Assembly: GCA_019648995.1 (NCBI GenBank)
Contig: BLXT01001860.1
Span: 72,569-95,621, forward strand
DNA from: Plakobranchus ocellatus
Lineage: Eukaryota; Mollusca; Gastropoda; Plakobranchidae
Length of the DNA stretch: 23,053 nucleotides
Reading direction: 5' to 3'
The position numbers and the translations under genes are program-made. Of the stretch, positions 21,009-23,053 are shown one piece after another (the first letter of the stretch is position 1; the number at the start of each line of letters is the position of its first letter). The notes under the pieces are model-generated. The model was not told the origin of the DNA. It saw only the letters and a program-made list of their open reading frames with translations, and made no database searches.

Positions 21009-21039
21009 AGAGAGATAGAGATAGAGAGATATATATATA
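20938..21039. repeat. (GA)n tract ending in short (AT)n
   Basis: GA-rich repeat with a pure core at about 20970-21000, then GATAGAGAT variants and a short AT run. Confidence 0.95.
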
Positions 21040-21150
21040 ATTACGATGACAACAGGTGTATGTACAAAATTGTATTCCGTTACAGAGAATGATTTTTAGA
21101 TGAGCTTGAAGTGGTAAAAATGCAATTTTCCATTCGCAACATGGTTGTCA

Positions 21151-21170
21151 ATTTTTTTTTTTTTTTTTTT
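21151..21170. repeat. Poly(T) tract
   Basis: About twenty consecutive T residues. Confidence 0.95.
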
Positions 21171-21248
21171 TACACAAAGCACATTCACTACCGTGCGGAT
21201 CGTTCGGGGTTTATACTGAAATAAAAACATGAGGGAAGTATTCCATTA

Positions 21249-21250
21249 CA

Positions 21251-21290
<40 letters not shown>

Positions 21291-21294
21291 TTTT
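21249..21294. repeat. (AT)n followed by poly(T)
   Basis: About twelve AT dinucleotides pass straight into about twenty T residues. Confidence 0.96.
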
Positions 21295-22046
21295 AATTAG
21301 GGTCTCAGTTTTGATGAAACATTTGGGTCAAGATCAGAAAGACCTCCAGAACTTAATTTTAAAGCTAGCAAAGTTGGCACTCGGTCTTCATTACTGCTAA
21401 TTCTTCCTCTTTCATAAAGCAGATTTAGCTAGATCTACAGGAAAGTTGCCAATGCTAAGGGAGATAATGGTATCTGTTGATATGAAGTTTTGCATTTTTT
21501 TTTTCTTTCCTTTCCATCAGTTTCTCGTTTTTCGATGTTGGGTTGAAGTTGGAACACAGTATCTCAAAAAATAATTAGCATAATACCATAAATACCTGAA
21601 GGTAGTTTTATACTTTGCATTCAACACATTTTACGTCCGGAACATGCCTATATCTGATATATTTTACATTATTCCTTTTTTTCCCAATTATCTTATGTCT
21701 TCAAATTTTTAAAAAAATATACTAGAAGAAACAGCAAATGTGTCATAGTACCCGCATTATTTTGATCATTTAAAAGATAGAGCCCAAAAAATCTTCACAC
21801 CAATTTTGGCTGATCCAACTGATGCTGAATATTGAATGTTGAATACGAAACATTATCGTGGTCAGTTATTCCCTAATTTTTTTTCTTTTAAAATTATTTT
21901 TAATGATTTAGAATTTAGATTTATTAACCAGTTTAACCTTGCTTGATAAAATTTTCAATTTTTACATACTTTTGTGTGGATTTTCAGACTGCCTAAGATA
22001 TCAACTCTGAAAGGCTTGGCTCATGAAAATAAAATCATTTGCTTTT
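21295..22046. other. AT-rich stretch without recognisable gene
   Basis: No open frame of note. A short passage at about 21505-21555 resembles 22633-22683 (see findings). Otherwise featureless. Confidence 0.45.
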
Positions 22047-22325
22047 TTATGATAGTTCCTTTATAAAAATCGATAGGTTTACTTTGGACGTAGTTGATTT
22101 CGACTTTTCTAGCTCCAAATGTTTAGCTACCATTTTAACAGTGCCTGGTATTTTGATTTGGGTGTCATCATCAAAATCTAATTGCTTGGCAAAATTATAA
22201 TCGCGGATGGTATTGATTACCGCCGTAAGCGCCACAGGAAAAAAATTTTCAGGAGGATGAAAAAACCGTCCCATTTCGACAATTCTTAACCAGTTCTCTT
22301 CTACATCAGAGTGAAAGATGTTTTT
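22047..22325 (-). CDS. Possible partial or remnant coding segment, unrecognised
   Basis: The minus strand is open from 22325 down to the stop at 22047-22049, 92 codons with no stop. The first in-frame ATG is at 22274, giving 75 residues; the frame upstream of it is closed by a TAG at 22326-22328. The peptide is not low-complexity: it includes EENWLRIVEMGRFFHPPENF, then ALTAVINTIRDYNFAKQLDF, an acidic DDDTQ and a lysine-rich end. No known domain, signal peptide or membrane segment is recognised. A ...GATGTAG acceptor-like site lies near 22302 on the minus strand, so an exon is possible. Equally it may be a mobile-element remnant or chance. The segment contains copy 1 of the GCCGTAAG motif family. 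Confidence 0.25.
   Translation of the reverse strand, partial: KNIFHSDVEENWLRIVEMGRFFHPPENFFPVALTAVINTIRDYNFAKQLDFDDDTQIKIPGTVKMVAKHLELEKSKSTTSKVNLSIFIKELS
22214..22232. repeat. GCCGTAAGGGC motif family, copy 1
   Basis: GATTACCGCCGTAAGCGCC on the plus strand. It shares GATTAC-GCCGTAAG with the copy at 22425. On the minus strand it encodes the ALTAVIN part of the open frame at 22047-22325. Confidence 0.6.
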
Positions 22326-22424
22326 CTATGTATCTTTCTTTGTATATAGAATTTTTTTTTGACAATCTTCATTGGTTTATGAGTTATAGGACATACGGCA
22401 ATTGTGAAGTTGCTATAATATTTG

Positions 22425-22450
22425 GATTACAGCCGTAAGGGCACTTACGG
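22425..22450. repeat. GCCGTAAGGGC motif family, copy 2, with perfect hairpin
   Basis: GATTACAGCCGTAAGGGCAC continues into TTACGG. CCGTAAG (22433-22439) and CTTACGG (22444-22450) are perfect inverted repeats around a 4-base GGCA spacer. Confidence 0.7.
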
Positions 22451-22474
22451 TATTTGAGTCGAAAATTCGTCATT

Positions 22475-22500
22475 GATTATACCGGTAAGGGCACTTGCGG
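22475..22500. repeat. GCCGTAAGGGC motif family, copy 3
   Basis: GATTATACCGGTAAGGGCAC continues into TTGCGG. It lies exactly 50 bases after copy 2 and differs at a few positions, so the hairpin arms no longer pair fully. The two copies look like a diverged 50-bp tandem duplication. Confidence 0.65.
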
Positions 22501-22782
22501 CTGTTGAAAAAACGATTTACACCAAGTGCCAAAAATATAGATACATAGCTGTTGAGAACTTACAGCTCGAGGTAGCCAAATAAAATACTAGAGAGAACCA
22601 TTTTTAGATTGATATTTACGTTCTCGTATGATTCTTTCATCTTTGTTTTTGCTTTTTTCGAGGTTTGGGTTGGAGGTAGGAATATATGAGTTTAGCTTGA
22701 AACTTGATCGATATTTACATGTTCCTATGCATGATAGTTTATTGAGAACGTTACAAACAAAAAAAATGCATTTTTCAAACCC

Positions 22783-22801
22783 TCATAACAGTCGTAAGGG
22801 T
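22783..22801. repeat. GCCGTAAGGGC motif family, weak copy 4
   Basis: CATAACAGTCGTAAGGGTT resembles the ATTACAGCCGTAAGGGC core of copy 2, but the right hairpin arm is absent. The match is short and could be chance. Confidence 0.35.
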
Positions 22802-22979
22802 TTTTTAAAAGCAGAATATTATTAAATTTATACCGATCGACTCTGTAGCAAAATCTCTTGCCAAGTAAAGAAGAAAAAGCACAAGAGGTCTGTCAATCGA
22901 ATAATGTATTCATGAAACCTGACCAATGAAAATGAACATGTTAAGTAAACCTCTATGTCTGCTAGCCTCTGTCTCGCCG

Positions 22980-22984
<5 letters not shown>

Positions 22985-23039
<55 letters not shown>

Positions 23040-23053
23040 TATCTATCTATCTA
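22985..23053. repeat. (CT)n followed by (ATCT)n, running off the window end
   Basis: About 25 uninterrupted CT dinucleotides (to about 23034), then ATCT tetranucleotides to the last base. The repeat continues beyond the window. Confidence 0.97.

Overview
This window looks like intergenic or intronic DNA from an invertebrate animal. It is clearly AT-rich, dense in microsatellites, and carries a tRNA-headed SINE family plus decayed non-LTR retrotransposon (LINE) tails. I found no intact protein-coding gene, rRNA, functional tRNA, CRISPR array or bacterial-type operon. The LINE tail peptides and the SINE plus (CT)n, (CA)n and (AT)n texture resemble what I know from molluscs, perhaps gastropods. 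That taxonomic guess is inference and has low confidence.

Layout: 1-194 holds a (TTA)n microsatellite and a 5'-truncated SINE tail. 195-2189 is featureless AT-rich DNA. 2190-2728 has (AAAT)n, (AT)n and a degenerate 8/16-bp minisatellite. 2729-5862 is mostly featureless, with one weak exon-like stretch (3605-3696) and a GC-richer block (5538-5790). 5863-6060 is CT-rich. 6918-7104 holds the best SINE, with a perfect 13-bp target site duplication. 8241-9546 carries simple repeats around a GC-richer block. 11221-11545 is a LINE 3' pseudogene fragment on the minus strand. 11922-13262 has (TG)n, a 27-29-bp array and a ~52-bp array. 14559-14695 is a minus-strand SINE. 16546-17175 is a 54-bp minisatellite ending at a SINE. 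17847-18450 is a CT-rich tract abutting a second LINE fragment of the same family. 18804-21293 is a field of microsatellites with a head-only SINE fragment between CT and GA tracts. 22047-22805 holds a short minus-strand open frame and a small unexplained family of four related motifs around GCCGTAAGGGC, one of them a perfect hairpin. The window ends inside (CT)n and (ATCT)n repeats.

There are no genes to place in a pathway. The history readable here is one of retrotransposition (SINEs copied by LINE machinery), decay of the LINE copies by stops and frameshifts, and local tandem amplification. The most distinctive signals are the five-copy SINE family, the in-register 54-bp array with a SINE at its edge, and the GCCGTAAGGGC motif cluster near the right end.
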